A stretch of 64,000 nucleotides of DNA. Source: Rotaria sp. Silwood1. Lineage: Eukaryota; Rotifera; Eurotatoria; Philodinida; Philodinidae. The notes beneath the pieces were generated by a model, which did not search any database, was not told the DNA's origin, and worked only from the letters and a program-made list of their open reading frames with translations. The DNA lies in contig CAJNOP010000085.1 of NCBI GenBank assembly GCA_905250075.1, positions 124,001-188,000 of the forward strand, written 5' to 3'. This document shows positions 37,701 through 48,272 of this stretch, piece after piece (the first letter of the stretch is position 1; each line of letters starts with the position of its first letter). The position numbers and the translations under genes were made by a program.

Positions 37701-40700
37701 ATCTCAAATAAGTACATGTCATTTATGTGGAAAAAAATTTCAAACAAATGATTATTTACAATTACATTTGATGAATAAACATCAAATAACAACAGATATA
37801 CAAAATTTTGATACTCAACAACAACAACGAACAAAAATGTCAAATTTAATTAAATCATCTAATGGTACATTAAATAGTAATACAGTTAAAAAAATTAAAT
37901 TAGAAACAAATGAAACACCATCAACATCATCATCATCATCAATAATAACAACAACAACAACAACAACAGTTATTAAAGCATCATCACCTATTGATACAAT
38001 AACATCACCAAATCCTTCAGCTGTTATACCAGGTATTGTTGATACATATTTTGCTGCTAAAATGGCTGACCGAGTTTCGTGTGATATATGTCATAAGGTA
38101 AATTGATTTATTTTCTTTTTTTAATTATATTTAAAAAGAAAAACAAAAACAAATGTTTCTTTTCTTTTTTTTTTTTAATATTTATAGCAAGTATGTAATA
38201 AATATTTTCTTAAAACACACAAACTTAAAGTACATGGTGTTGGACCTGATCCGATGGTAACATCATCATCATCATCAGTTCCATTAGCTAATTCTGAAAC
38301 ATCTGATGATAATATTGAACAACAACAACAATCAATATCATCAATTGATGGTAGTCCACCACAACTTGTTGTTGATGAAATGAATACATCAAATATAGAA
38401 CCAGGTGTTATACCAAGTCCAGATACTTTAACAAATTCAGTCAATAGTTTTATTGGTACAAATAATAATAATAATAATAATATTAATATTAATATTACAA
38501 CAAATGGTTCAATTGAACAAGCAACAACAACTATTTGTGAAATATGTTCAAAGTCGTTTCCAACAAAATTTCTTCATGTACATATGAATAATGTACATGG
38601 AATACAACAACAACCAATATTATTATCAAATGGTATAACAAATACAGTATCAACTAATAAAAATCTATTAGTCACAAATACAATTAAACGACCATTAACA
38701 AATGGTAATAATCTCACAGGAAATAATAATGTTCGTTTAAAACAAACACCACAAGTTCAATTACGTGTTACATGTCAAGTGTGTAAAAAGGTTAGTATAT
38801 AAATAATAATCATCATAATTCAATTAGCTTAGGCAAAAAAAAAAAGATTTTTTAAAAACTACCATGAAGAATGATAAGTTTCAATTTGTTTAATTTTTAA
38901 AATTATAGTTAAACCTAATACGAACACTTTTAGGATTATGATTATGTTCATCTGAAATTTAAGCGAATCCCAATTGACAAGACACTAAATACACACACAC
39001 ACATATATATATAATATATGAAGTTGTTACTAGTTAAATTACATGGACATGTGAAGACTCGAGATGACAAGAAAAAGGAAGAACAAAAAGAAAAAAAACA
39101 GTTAGTTTAAATTATATTTATCTAGTTTTATCATTCTTTATTTTCGAAGCATTCGAAATTATGCCTTACTATTTCGTATTTATATATAATTTGAACTGTT
39201 CGATATAATAAGAAGATCAATTAAATATGATTAACTGATGTTATCAATGTACTGTACTAAGTGTCCCCAGTGCATACGTAAAACGACGTGATTTTATTAA
39301 ATATTATTAATATATAATATAACAATGAATCTCATTGGGGTCACGGTAAACTTCAGGTAGTCTCAACAAGCGTTCACATATACTTTGACACGGTCTACTT
39401 ATATAAATAATAATTAAGCGTGATTGCCAGATATTATCGTCATATTCAACTAGTCTTTACTAGAGCATATGTATGGAAGATGACGAATGGTTTCATTTAA
39501 TATTGTGTATATATAATAGTATAATAAAATTAGCCGAGGTTCGCGTCAATCTTAATGGATCATGCCAGATATAATGTCTGTTTTCAAAATTTCTATTGCA
39601 TATGATCGTCATGGTTGAGTGATTACACTGTTTTGAATGTATTCAATAGGTGCTGCGTTCAAACCAGGATATCACCAGCCATAGAATAAACTTGAACAAA
39701 TCACTAATGGCAGTTTTTCTTGGATTCTCCATCCAATAGCATACTAATTAAGTTGTGATATATATCTACTCTCGTGGTTAGTATATACTTAGTCAGTGCG
39801 TGCGAGTAATCTATCTGTTTAAATCGAAGAACTACAGCTAGTATTCACTGCGGAAAAGATATCAGACTAATGACTTTGTCGCTAAGCAGTATCGTACTAA
39901 ATACAAGATATTTAGGATACTGAAAGACTGATTGGTTATATGACATGCCTTCATCATCTTTTATTTTTTCTTTTTGAAATTCATCAAATACAATTATTGT
40001 CTTAAAGGAAATATGAGAGTTAATTGCTTATTTATTTATTCACTATAAGTATTCAGTAGTAAGAAAAATAAAAAATGATTAATACTATTTTCGAGATTGA
40101 TTTAGATATATAAAATTAAGATATTAGTTTTAAATTCAATATTTTAGTTTTTAAATTTAAAAATAATTTCTTTTAATTTTTAGGAATTATGTAATAAATA
40201 TTTTTTACGTGCTCATATGCGTAATGTTCATAATATATCTGTGGATGATTTACGTTTAATTCAACAACCATCAACAACATCAAGTACAACATCTCAATTA
40301 TCACCATCATCAGATTCACAATCATCTAAAACAACACTTTCATTATCTTCAAATATCTTATCATCAACATCTACGATTCCAACTGATATAAATCTTGTAT
40401 CAACAAGAAAATATTCATTAACAAATGATAATGATTTAAATGGTCATATAACTGATAGTAATGAATCAGAAAATATTAATTTAACTAAAGAAATAAATAA
40501 TTATTCATCATCATCAACAATAACAACGACTAAAATATCAACAAATGACAACAACAATAATAATAATAATAATAATCGTCTTTTGTCTATGCAACCTTTC
40601 TTAGTTGAAAGTGATGATGATGTATATAAAGATTTATTTGTACCATGTATGGTTTATTTACCTTGTCGTCATCGTGTTACAAAACCATTGGAAGTATCTC

Positions 40701-40771
40701 TACGCCTCAAACCTGTTGATAATACAACATCGTCATCAACAACAGCAGCAACAGCTATTATAGCTGATTAA
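31725..40771 (+). CDS. Six-finger C2H2 zinc-finger protein with Asn/Ser/Thr/Asp-rich linkers, 8 coding exons, 1135 aa
   Basis: Exons: 31725-31822, 33223-33775, 33840-33871, 35736-36426, 36907-37075, 37424-38097, 38188-38790, 40184-40771; total 3,408 nt. It is probably a nuclear DNA-binding regulator. Zinc ligands: finger 1 C212/C215/H228/H233; 2 C444/C447/H460/H465; 3 C613/C616/H629/H634; 4 C734/C737/H750/H755; 5 C856/C859/H871/H876 (one residue shorter); 6 C935/C938/H951/H956. Fingers 1, 2, 4 and 6 share the core CNKY(F/Y)L with an extra Cys. In fingers 1, 4 and 6 a phase-0 intron falls directly after the Lys that precedes this core. Linkers of about 75-210 residues are low complexity, including a strongly acidic Asp/Asn run near residues 320-355. 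There is no TGEKP linker, so this is not a tandem-array KRAB-type protein. I do not recognise an orthologue. ATG at 31725 or 31728 could start it. Confidence 0.88.
31823..33222 (+). other. Intron 1 of the zinc-finger gene (1.4 kb)
   Basis: Donor GTAAGTG at 31823, acceptor AAATTTAG ending at 33222; the junction completes an Arg codon (AG|A). Contents are homopolymer-rich, with a (GT)-rich stretch near 32037-32050 and (TA)n near 32566-32582. I see no exon or repeat family member. Confidence 0.8.
34107..34684. mobile_element. MITE-like element, copy A (about 580 bp)
   Basis: The left end TCAGCTGTCAAATCACTTTT is mirrored at the right end by AAAGTGATTTGACACCTGCA (34660-34680). Internal blocks such as GGTCTAGCAAAGCAAACTAT near 34587 match copy B in a later intron of the same gene. 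No open frame encodes a transposase. It is non-autonomous; the superfamily is unknown. Confidence 0.7.
35290..35480 (+). repeat. Dispersed repeat, copy 2
   Basis: It starts near TTTTTTCTTCCGGCGAGACA and runs through AAAACTCCGGGAGG, CACTATTTTTGGAAGCATA, ACAATAACGAGAAAACACCA and GGAGAGGCGC to ACATACACA. The same blocks occur in copy 3 (36505-36690) and, more diverged, in copy 1 (5360-5535). It is locally more G+C-rich than its surroundings. Confidence 0.6.
36505..36690 (+). repeat. Dispersed repeat, copy 3
   Basis: It begins TTTTATTGAGATTTTCTTTTC and shares AAAACTCCGGGAG, ACTATTTTTAGAA, CATAATAACTGAAAA, ACTCCAGGAGAGCC and AGATCTTCGTAGA with copy 2, in the same order and orientation. It sits in intron 4 (36427-36906), which otherwise holds nothing recognised. 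Confidence 0.6.
37096..37372. mobile_element. MITE-like element, copy B (about 280 bp)
   Basis: The left end CAAATGTCAAATCACTTTTC is mirrored by GAAAAGTGATTTGAAATCTT at the right end. The interior shares GACGATCTAGAAAACCAAAC with copy A. It fills nearly all of intron 5 (37076-37423) of the zinc-finger gene. It is about half the length of copy A, so one is a deletion derivative of the other or of a common parent. Confidence 0.7.
38791..40183 (+). other. Intron 7 of the zinc-finger gene (1.39 kb)
   Basis: Donor GTTAGT at 38791, acceptor TTTTTAG ending at 40183; phase 0, splitting finger 6 between Lys940 and Glu941. Positions 39240-39900 are less A+T-biased than the ends. They contain pol III box-like sequences, TGGTTGAGTGAT at about 39612 and GTTCAAACC at 39657, at tRNA-like spacing. 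The surrounding bases do not fold as a tRNA, so a SINE relic is the better guess. Confidence 0.6.
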
Positions 40772-42639
40772 TATTTATCTATATATATAAATTTGTATGC
40801 GCATGTATCTTTCGAAGCTCACGTTCAGATATCTTTTAACCCTATGTCTCTCTCTCTCTCTCTCTCTCTTTTATTGTCTTATATATATATATATGTGTGT
40901 GTTGAGCTAGTCTACACATCTACTCTATCGAACAGTTTTGTTGCAATCCTTATTTTTGTATCGCAATGGTCGCTCGGTTTCCTTACTTACATCTCGCATA
41001 TGCGAATATAACGAACAAAATCCCATGACACACTTTATGCGTGTATGTATAAATATATCTATATATGTGTGCAGTGCAGTGCAGTGCAGTGTAGTTTCTA
41101 TATATATATGTACGTGTGTATGTGAGTGCGATTCTTTTTTTTTCATAGATTTGGTTTTCTTTTTTTTTTCTCATGACAAAGAACAATGCTTGTAATGTGT
41201 TTTGTGTACATCTGGTTTAGTATATGTCTATTATTTCTGTAAATCTTTTCCTTTTCTTTTTGAGTCTCTTTCATTTTATCCGGCTTATGTTTTCTTGGTA
41301 AACGAACAACTGAAGAAAAAAAAAACATCTATTCGTTATTGCTTCACTTTTACCCGTTCTTCCCCCAACCCGTTTTTTTGTGTATCGTGCAATTGAGAAA
41401 AAAATGTTTTCTTTTTTTTTCTTTTCTTTTTATATGTAATTTAAAAAACAAGCAGAACAATAATAATAATAATAATAACAACAAATAATACACATCTATG
41501 CCATATATCTGTTATCGTTCTCACTTACTCCGTTTTTTTTCTTTTTTTTCTTGTTGTTATGAAGATCTCTTTTTTTTTCTTTTTTGACTTTTGGGTTTTT
41601 TTTCGTTTTTGAAAATAACTCTTTGCGTATTTCGTTTTTTTTTTCGTGTGTATCGTTTCTTGCTGTGTGTGTGTGAACAAAGTAAACGAACAAAATGATA
41701 TACTTCTTTGTAAGATTGCAATGGATTTTCATTAAACTATTTAAAAGGGACGATGATTGTAGCTCACTGTTCGAAGACTTACAATTGAAAAAAAAAAATA
41801 AAGAAAGAGATACAGAACTTGAGATAATTTAAAGAATAATGAATCCGAATGGTTGTTGTCTTTTGACTAAAGTTATTAGCGAAAATATGTTCTTCATTCG
41901 AATTGCCTTCTCTCAGTACAAAAGAACCATTCGAGAGAATCATATCAATATAACACATTTGGAAAAAAAAAGAAGAAACATTTATGATCAAGTTGAAATC
42001 TTGACAAAGTTCATAGCATAATTAATGTTACAGAAAAGTAAAAGATAACATTATAGCAACTAGGAAACTGTAGATTCATGTTTTTCTGCACTGAAATCTG
42101 AGTTTGGAATAATTGATAGACCTTCAATGGGAGAGCATCAAAGAAAAATCCGATTCTTAATAATAGATTTTATTCATTACAATTGTTCAAGTTCAATTTG
42201 AAATTTATATAAATAAATATCGAAAATTACTTTTATTTAACTAAGAGAAAATTTCTCACGCAAATATACGATTGTATTTCTGCACATCTCGATGTATATA
42301 TGTAATAGATATCAGTTTCACATATCATCCTCAATATAATATTTAGCCTATTGAACACACATAAAATAGATATGAAATCATCAAGCATTTTAAAAAGTAA
42401 AACATTTTTTATCATTTATCAGAAGAACACTATTTGGTTTACAAAAATCAAGTTTCATTAATAATCAATTTGTTTGACAGCATGGAAATAAAGCAACGCG
42501 CTACTACTACGATGTAACGCCTATCTTGAATAAGATTATTATTATTTGACTTGACAAGATATAATTTTAAAGAATCAAATATTTATTTAGTCATAGTCAA
42601 CTTTAATTAGACAATATTTCAAAATACTTTACTAGCACC
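40772..42639. other. 3' flank of the zinc-finger gene and intergenic DNA
   Basis: The first several hundred bases are probably 3' untranslated sequence. The stretch contains (CT)n at about 40848-40869, a TATATA run near 40881 and four tandem GCAGT units at 41071-41090. Open frames here are homopolymer-driven and not believable as genes. No RNA gene was recognised. Confidence 0.5.
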
Positions 42640-43360
42640 CAAAGAAAGATTGAGTACGGCTTACAAATTTAGTGTTATTGCTTTTGGAAAGGTTGTCGAT
42701 GAAATAAATGTTCCGTTTTCTTTATAGATAACATTAGTATGTTCCCAATGGAAAAATTGATATTTACCATTTGGAACTAAATTTGGTAACGATGTTTCAT
42801 CATATTCTTATTATAATACAACTAAATAAAGACCAATAACAAGCTAATTATATATAGAAAAAATAAATTTCGCGTAGTTTCCATGAAAAAAATGTAGATC
42901 AGATTTTAGACGATACTAACAGTCGAGCTTTAGTATTTATTGATATTGTTGTAAAAATCAATTAATATTCAATCAGATATAACTAAAAAGAAATGCTTTC
43001 GAACTTGATATTTTATGAGTAACATTACGATAGAATTTAGAAGTTTATGCCTGTTCAACATATAAAATGTGTTGATTAAGAAATAGTAAAATATGCAACT
43101 ATTTTCTCCAAAAATAGATTCACTCTGTATTTGAACAAGATTTTTATTTTCATCAATAGGAGTAATTTTAATATATACAACTGATGTATTGTCTATTGAT
43201 AGAGATGAATAAATATAAACTTTATGCTTTATTGAGTAATTTCTTTTTTTTTCTCTTATGATTTGAAATGTTAGATTCGAATCTCTACTGAGAAGAGTAT
43301 GATTCAATCAAGTCGAATATCATACGAATCATTTAATTGTAAATTCAAGTGATTGAATTA
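42640..43360 (-). pseudogene. Decayed tandem copy of the DUF4139-like gene
   Basis: The minus strand matches the intact gene at 44277-45749 in two blocks. Block 1 (about 43080-43360) encodes KVYIYSSLSIDN and ENKNLVQIQSESIFGE, aligning with KVYIRSPLSSDK and EINHLVKIQDESINGE of the intact protein. Block 2 (about 42680-42930) matches at the DNA level across AACTAAATTTGGTAA, TACAACTAAATAAA and TTTCCATGA, including the remains of the same intron. The middle of the gene, with the DUF4139-like core, is missing. The frames are broken by stops and shifts, so no product is expected. Confidence 0.75.
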
Positions 43361-44276
43361 ATTATTTAGAAATCTATAAGATGCACTTGAGGATGACTTC
43401 TCTAGAGAAAACAATATCTTACTCATGCTCTAATACGCAAGTAAATAAAACTATATTATATCATTGATAGTAAACATACTTTCCAATTGGTAGCAATTGT
43501 AACCATTGTATTACATAGCCTTGAAAAAGTTATACGTTGTTTTGACTAATACGAACAGCTCGATATTCGATAGACAGAACAAACAAATATAACGCAATAG
43601 AAAAAATTAATTTTTGTCAATAAAAATAGATTTGTAAGCTACGACAATTAATGCATTTATTATGTAAAGGACAAAAGACCAAAAAATGTGTGTCAAAATG
43701 AGTTAGGTCGATATGATTAAATAATAGTTTCTTTTTATGTCTATAGTATTTGGATAAACTAAAATAAATAGATTAAAATATTCTTTTTACGACATAAAAT
43801 CTTTCAGAACAATAATACTTTTGTTTTTACATATCGTACATAGTTTTATTTGAAGTTTATTCCTCAAATGTAATCAAAGAATATTGAACAAAAAAATGTT
43901 TGCTCATTTATGTACACATTAATGCTTGATTAACACAAATTTCTAGTGTATGTTTTTCTAACAAACAATATTAATTCAAAGAACTTAATGACTAATATAT
44001 ATATATATATAAATAAAGTAATGCAAACAATCATGGTTTGTAAATATAGTCAAATGGAAATTAGTTTTGATATAAGCTTTTTTTTTTTATAAATTCTAAA
44101 CAATCATTAACGACCTCTAGAATATAATAGTTTGAAATAAAAGAAAAACATAAAGTTCAATAATAATAATCTTTCTTTTATCTTTTTTCTACTTGAATAA
44201 TATAGATTAGTTTCTCGATTAATATATTTATTTACAAAAGAAAAATATTGAAATAATTCGAATACAGTCATATATT
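43361..44276. other. Intergenic DNA between pseudogene and intact DUF4139-like gene
   Basis: A+T-rich sequence with a TA run near 43998-44011. The right end carries TTTATT near 44228, that is AATAAA on the minus strand about 45 bases beyond the stop of the intact gene, a fitting poly(A) signal. Upstream parts of the duplicated segment may extend to about 43580, but the match is too weak to claim. Confidence 0.5.
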
Positions 44277-45749
44277 CTAACGAATTAATTCAATCATATA
44301 AGAATAATTTTCAGTTGTATTTGCTTGTATTATCATATTTAATTTGATTGATGAACCATCTTGAATAAATTCATGTTGATCTAATTTTATTAATTTCATA
44401 TTTTGATAAGAATGAAATCCTCTTTGTTCATATTCAATATTAATTGAACGATTTTTAAAATTTATTATTTGCATATGTATTTTATAAGTATATCGTGTAC
44501 GAGTCATAATAACTCCTTGTGATAGACTCTTATCTAATGAAAGTTTTACTTTCGATTCAGTTTCATTGAAAGTAATCGAAGATATTAATGTTACATTTTC
44601 TTTATAAATAATATCAGCATCTTCACCAATTGAAAATTCATATATATCATTTGCAGCTAAATTTGGTAATTGTGTTTCACCGACAACTCGATCATATTCT
44701 CGTATAATACAACTAAATAAAATAAAGCAACAACAAGACTTATATATATATATAGAAAAAGATAGTTTTACATACTTTCCATGAGAAAGATATCGATCAG
44801 ATCTTAAACGATATGAACGTTGAGCTTTACCACTCATTGGCATTGTTGAAAATGCTTTTAAAATTGATCCATATCGTTCAACAGAAATTTGTGGATGAAA
44901 CATAGGTAAGAGATAATTTGTTTTTGCATTGATCACGAATGGTTGATTGATAGGAAAAACATATAAACCAGCTAATTCTTTTCCTTCTTCAACAGAGACT
45001 CTTTTAAATGCATCTGCAAAATTCATTTGCATTGCACTACTTTGTGGTAAAATATATGAATCAATACCTGATCGAAGTGTTCGAAATGATCGATCATATA
45101 GTAGTTGATTTATTTGTAAATTAATATCACCACAAATAAGTTCAGCTTGTTCAATAAATACAGATGATTTTCCATTATTTCGAATATTAGCCGTAGCAAT
45201 AAGATCACTTTCATTATTATTTAAATTTAATTGATATTGTGTTCGCCAATTAAGATTTGATTGAAGATAACTTATAAAAACTTTTGAATTTGAACTTGTA
45301 TATGTAAAATCAACATAATATTTTGGTTTTGATGGTTCTTCAAGATAATAAATTTGATTATCTGGTACAGTAAAATATAAAGTTTGTTCACCATTAATTG
45401 ATTCATCTTGTATTTTAACTAAATGATTTATTTCATCAATAAGAATTCCTTTAATTAATTTAATTGATTTATCTGATGATAATGGTGAACGAATATAAAC
45501 TTTAGTACCATTAAGTGTTTTTTTTTGTTCTGTTATAGTTTGTAATGTAATATTAATATTTTCACCGAAGAGTGTTATTGAATCCGATCGAATATGATTC
45601 CAATCATCTTCACTGAATTCAAGTGGTAATTTTTCAAGAGGTCGAATTATTTCTGCTAGATTAGAATAAATTCGTATAGTATAAGGTACATTGTTAATGT
45701 TTGCACTAGTTAAAAGGACGTAAAGAAGAACGAACCAAACAGAAATCAT
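44277..45749 (-). CDS. Secreted DUF4139-like protein, 2 exons, 469 aa
   Basis: Exons 44776-45749 and 44277-44712 (total 1,410 nt) flank a 63-bp GT-AG intron, whose retention would insert a foreign hydrophobic stretch. I start at the ATG at 45749 because it opens a clear signal peptide (MISVWFVLLYVLLTSA). The longer frame begins upstream of any supported ATG context. The body is beta-rich. The segment around residues 155-215 (SYLQSNLNWRTQYQLNL, then IRNNGKSSVFIEQAEL) has the W-x-x-x-Y and N-rich pattern of DUF4139, as in C. elegans F37C4.5. The N-terminal DUF4140 coiled coil usual in that family is not evident. There are several N-glycosylation sequons and no C-terminal membrane anchor. The molecular function of the family is unknown. 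The gene is 259 bp from the KY-like gene, in the same orientation. Confidence 0.75.
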   Translation of the reverse strand: MISVWFVLLYVLLTSANINNVPYTIRIYSNLAEIIRPLEKLPLEFSEDDWNHIRSDSITLFGENINITLQTITEQKKTLNGTKVYIRSPLSSDKSIKLIKGILIDEINHLVKIQDESINGEQTLYFTVPDNQIYYLEEPSKPKYYVDFTYTSSNSKVFISYLQSNLNWRTQYQLNLNNNESDLIATANIRNNGKSSVFIEQAELICGDINLQINQLLYDRSFRTLRSGIDSYILPQSSAMQMNFADAFKRVSVEEGKELAGLYVFPINQPFVINAKTNYLLPMFHPQISVERYGSILKAFSTMPMSGKAQRSYRLRSDRYLSHGKYVKLSFSIYIYKSCCCFILFSCIIREYDRVVGETQLPNLAANDIYEFSIGEDADIIYKENVTLISSITFNETESKVKLSLDKSLSQGVIMTRTRYTYKIHMQIINFKNRSINIEYEQRGFHSYQNMKLIKLDQHEFIQDGSSIKLNMIIQANTTENYSYMIELIR

Positions 45750-46007
45750 TATTGTGAATGTGTACAACGAATAACATATATTTGTTTTCGTCAGCTTCTT
45801 TATATATATATACACCACGTAATACATATTCTACCGTCATGTTTGTTCATGTAATCTACTATGATTTGTGGGCGTATTTTGTCGAACATTCTGTTTTTCT
45901 TATGTTAAATAAATCGATTAGACATAGATGTTAGAAAACAATGTTGTTATAATTTATTTGAAGCAAAACAAAAAAAAAACGAAAAGAAAAGAAAAGAAAA
46001 GAAAATT

Positions 46008-48272
46008 TTAAATCATATTAAAAACACAAATCGTTGATATTTGTCGATTAGTTTTATCATTCCATTGTGCACATACATGAAGATCTCCTTGAATATGAAT
46101 TTCTTTTTTTAATAATCCATTTTTATATTCATCTTTATTTGGTATAATATAATCCTCACCATTTTTTATTTTAATTAAAATAGCATCAGGTATTATCATA
46201 TGAATAAATAAATATTCATTTTTTTGTATAAGACGTCGAAATGGTTCAATTAAAATACATTTATATTCAGAAAATGATTGATATATTATTGGAAAAGTAA
46301 TTGCTTGAATTATATTAAATACATTTAATCGCATATAAATAGTATCTTGATATGTTGTTTCATGATTTGTTTTTGCATAAATTCTTATCTCATAATGTCC
46401 ATCTGTTGGTGGAGCAAGAAAACAATTCATTGTATCTATTTGATTTATATCACGTTGACATAATGTATGTAAATGACATGGATATTCAATATCATCGATA
46501 TTTAATGAGGCATATAAATCAACGTATGCAGGTGTTTTAATAGAAATTTTAAATATATTTTCATCTGTTTGATTATAACCTTGTTTTGGTGTTAATAAAC
46601 TTAAATTTAATCGATAATAATTTGATTTCATTACAGGTAAACTAAGAAATTCTTGTTTAGTTATTACAGGTTGAAGTAATTGATAATCAGTTGAATAATG
46701 TGTATAAATAAATTCTTCAGATGATGTTAAAAAATAATAATCTTGAATTTGATTTCTATTATGATTAATACTAGCACCCCATGTTGAATCAATTAAATAT
46801 GTATATTGATCAAGTATGATAGCATTCCATGAATGTGAATATCTTTTTAAATCATCATTTTTCTTAAGAAAATCTTCTCTAATATAACCTGAAATTTTCA
46901 AACATTGAATATTTAATAATGAACAACATTCATAATAGAGATTAACAAAACCTTGACATGAACCTATTCGATTTTGAAAAACACTTTCAGCTAAATGATT
47001 TTGACAATAAGTATCATAAGATATATTTTGAGCTATCCAACAAAAAAGTAACCAAGCATTTTCGAAATCATTCGTACCACATGCTTGAATAATTTTCACA
47101 AGAGAAGATATTGAATGAATATTTGAACATTTCCGTACAGTATCACGTAAATATCGATTAGCAATAATCGTATCACGTTGTTGTCGAAAAGCTACATCAA
47201 TACGTGTTTGATTTAGATTAGCAGTAATTTTAACTTCATTATTACTAATCTTAGTATTTAACTTACGACCATTTATTATATTAGTTCTAGGATTAGGAGT
47301 GATTGATCGAGGATTATGTTCACTAAGAGCATCAATCACTGCTTGTTTAATAAGATCAATAGATGGTGTTGATCGTTGTTGTGTTATTGTATCAACTAGA
47401 ACTTGTTTTTGTTCAGTAAATAAATGATTTAAAGTAATATTATCATTTTTATTTATTTTTGTAATATATTTTTCTATAGTTTGTGTAAGAATATCTTCTA
47501 ATAGATTAAGTGTATCAATATCAAGTGTATTTGTCTGAGATTTATCAATATTTTTTGGCAATATTTGTTGTAATTCTTGATGTATTACTTGAATTAAAGT
47601 ATGTTTGAGTTCTTTTGCTGATATATGTTCTTGAGATTCTAAAGTTTCTGTTACAATTTGTTTAATAACATTAATTGAAGATGTATTAATCGTACTAATA
47701 TGTTGGTCAAGTAATTGAGCAAGTGATTGTTTTTGTTCATTAAAAATTTGAATTATTTCTTGTTTTTGATTATCTATTGTTGCTTCTATAGGTGTTTTTC
47801 TTTTTTTTTGAATTGATTTAACAAATGTTTTTTTATTATTAGTAGTTTCTTGACAAACTTTATCCGTCAATACTTTCTTATCAGTTTTTATCGTTTTATC
47901 CGGTGTCTGATTAAGTTTTTTATGTTTCAATGGAGTATAACGACGATGAAGTATCTGATTCGATATCTGCTGTTGTTGTTGTTGTTTAATAGAAAGATTA
48001 ATGTCAGTAGTTAGTCTACGACAATCACTTGTTGTCTTTGGTCGATGTTCACGTGAAATAGATCGTTTTGGAGATTTCGAACGTTGACTACGAGGAGACG
48101 ACGTTCTCGAAATATTTGCTGATTGACATCGAATAGATGCATCTTCCGAGGTAGAATAATTATTATAATTATATTTTAAAGTTTTTACACGACGACTCAA
48201 AACATGATATGTAGCAGAACCAATCTTTAATGAATATGATACATCAGAAAAATTCTTATTGTTTTTTGCCAT
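46008..48272 (-). CDS. KY-like (kyphoscoliosis peptidase-type) transglutaminase-fold protein, intronless, 754 aa
   Basis: The transglutaminase-core fold spans about residues 385-520, with the catalytic triad pattern Cys439 (GSCQGF), His479 (SHSWNA) and Asp495 (DSTWGA). The spacing is right for this superfamily, so all three residues are present. The C-terminal part (about 530-754) is beta-rich, as in animal KY proteins, which act in muscle and cytoskeletal maintenance. The N-terminus (1-150) is Ser/Arg/Lys/Gln-rich and disordered. Residues about 170-340 form helices and include two related blocks, EQKQSLAQLLDQ..INVIKQIVTETLES and EQKQVLVDTITQ..IDLIKQAVIDALSE. There is no signal peptide, so it should be intracellular. 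AATAAA on the minus strand near 45953-45959 would serve as poly(A) signal. Whether it cleaves, crosslinks or only binds cannot be read from sequence. Confidence 0.85.
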   Translation of the reverse strand: MAKNNKNFSDVSYSLKIGSATYHVLSRRVKTLKYNYNNYSTSEDASIRCQSANISRTSSPRSQRSKSPKRSISREHRPKTTSDCRRLTTDINLSIKQQQQQQISNQILHRRYTPLKHKKLNQTPDKTIKTDKKVLTDKVCQETTNNKKTFVKSIQKKRKTPIEATIDNQKQEIIQIFNEQKQSLAQLLDQHISTINTSSINVIKQIVTETLESQEHISAKELKHTLIQVIHQELQQILPKNIDKSQTNTLDIDTLNLLEDILTQTIEKYITKINKNDNITLNHLFTEQKQVLVDTITQQRSTPSIDLIKQAVIDALSEHNPRSITPNPRTNIINGRKLNTKISNNEVKITANLNQTRIDVAFRQQRDTIIANRYLRDTVRKCSNIHSISSLVKIIQACGTNDFENAWLLFCWIAQNISYDTYCQNHLAESVFQNRIGSCQGFVNLYYECCSLLNIQCLKISGYIREDFLKKNDDLKRYSHSWNAIILDQYTYLIDSTWGASINHNRNQIQDYYFLTSSEEFIYTHYSTDYQLLQPVITKQEFLSLPVMKSNYYRLNLSLLTPKQGYNQTDENIFKISIKTPAYVDLYASLNIDDIEYPCHLHTLCQRDINQIDTMNCFLAPPTDGHYEIRIYAKTNHETTYQDTIYMRLNVFNIIQAITFPIIYQSFSEYKCILIEPFRRLIQKNEYLFIHMIIPDAILIKIKNGEDYIIPNKDEYKNGLLKKEIHIQGDLHVCAQWNDKTNRQISTICVFNMI

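Noticed and set aside
39605-39680. Possible tRNA gene
   Set aside because: A- and B-box-like words are present but the acceptor and T-stem bases do not pair.
45750-45827. N-terminal extension of the DUF4139-like frame
   Set aside because: The downstream ATG at 45749 opens a proper signal peptide; the upstream part would place charged residues before it.
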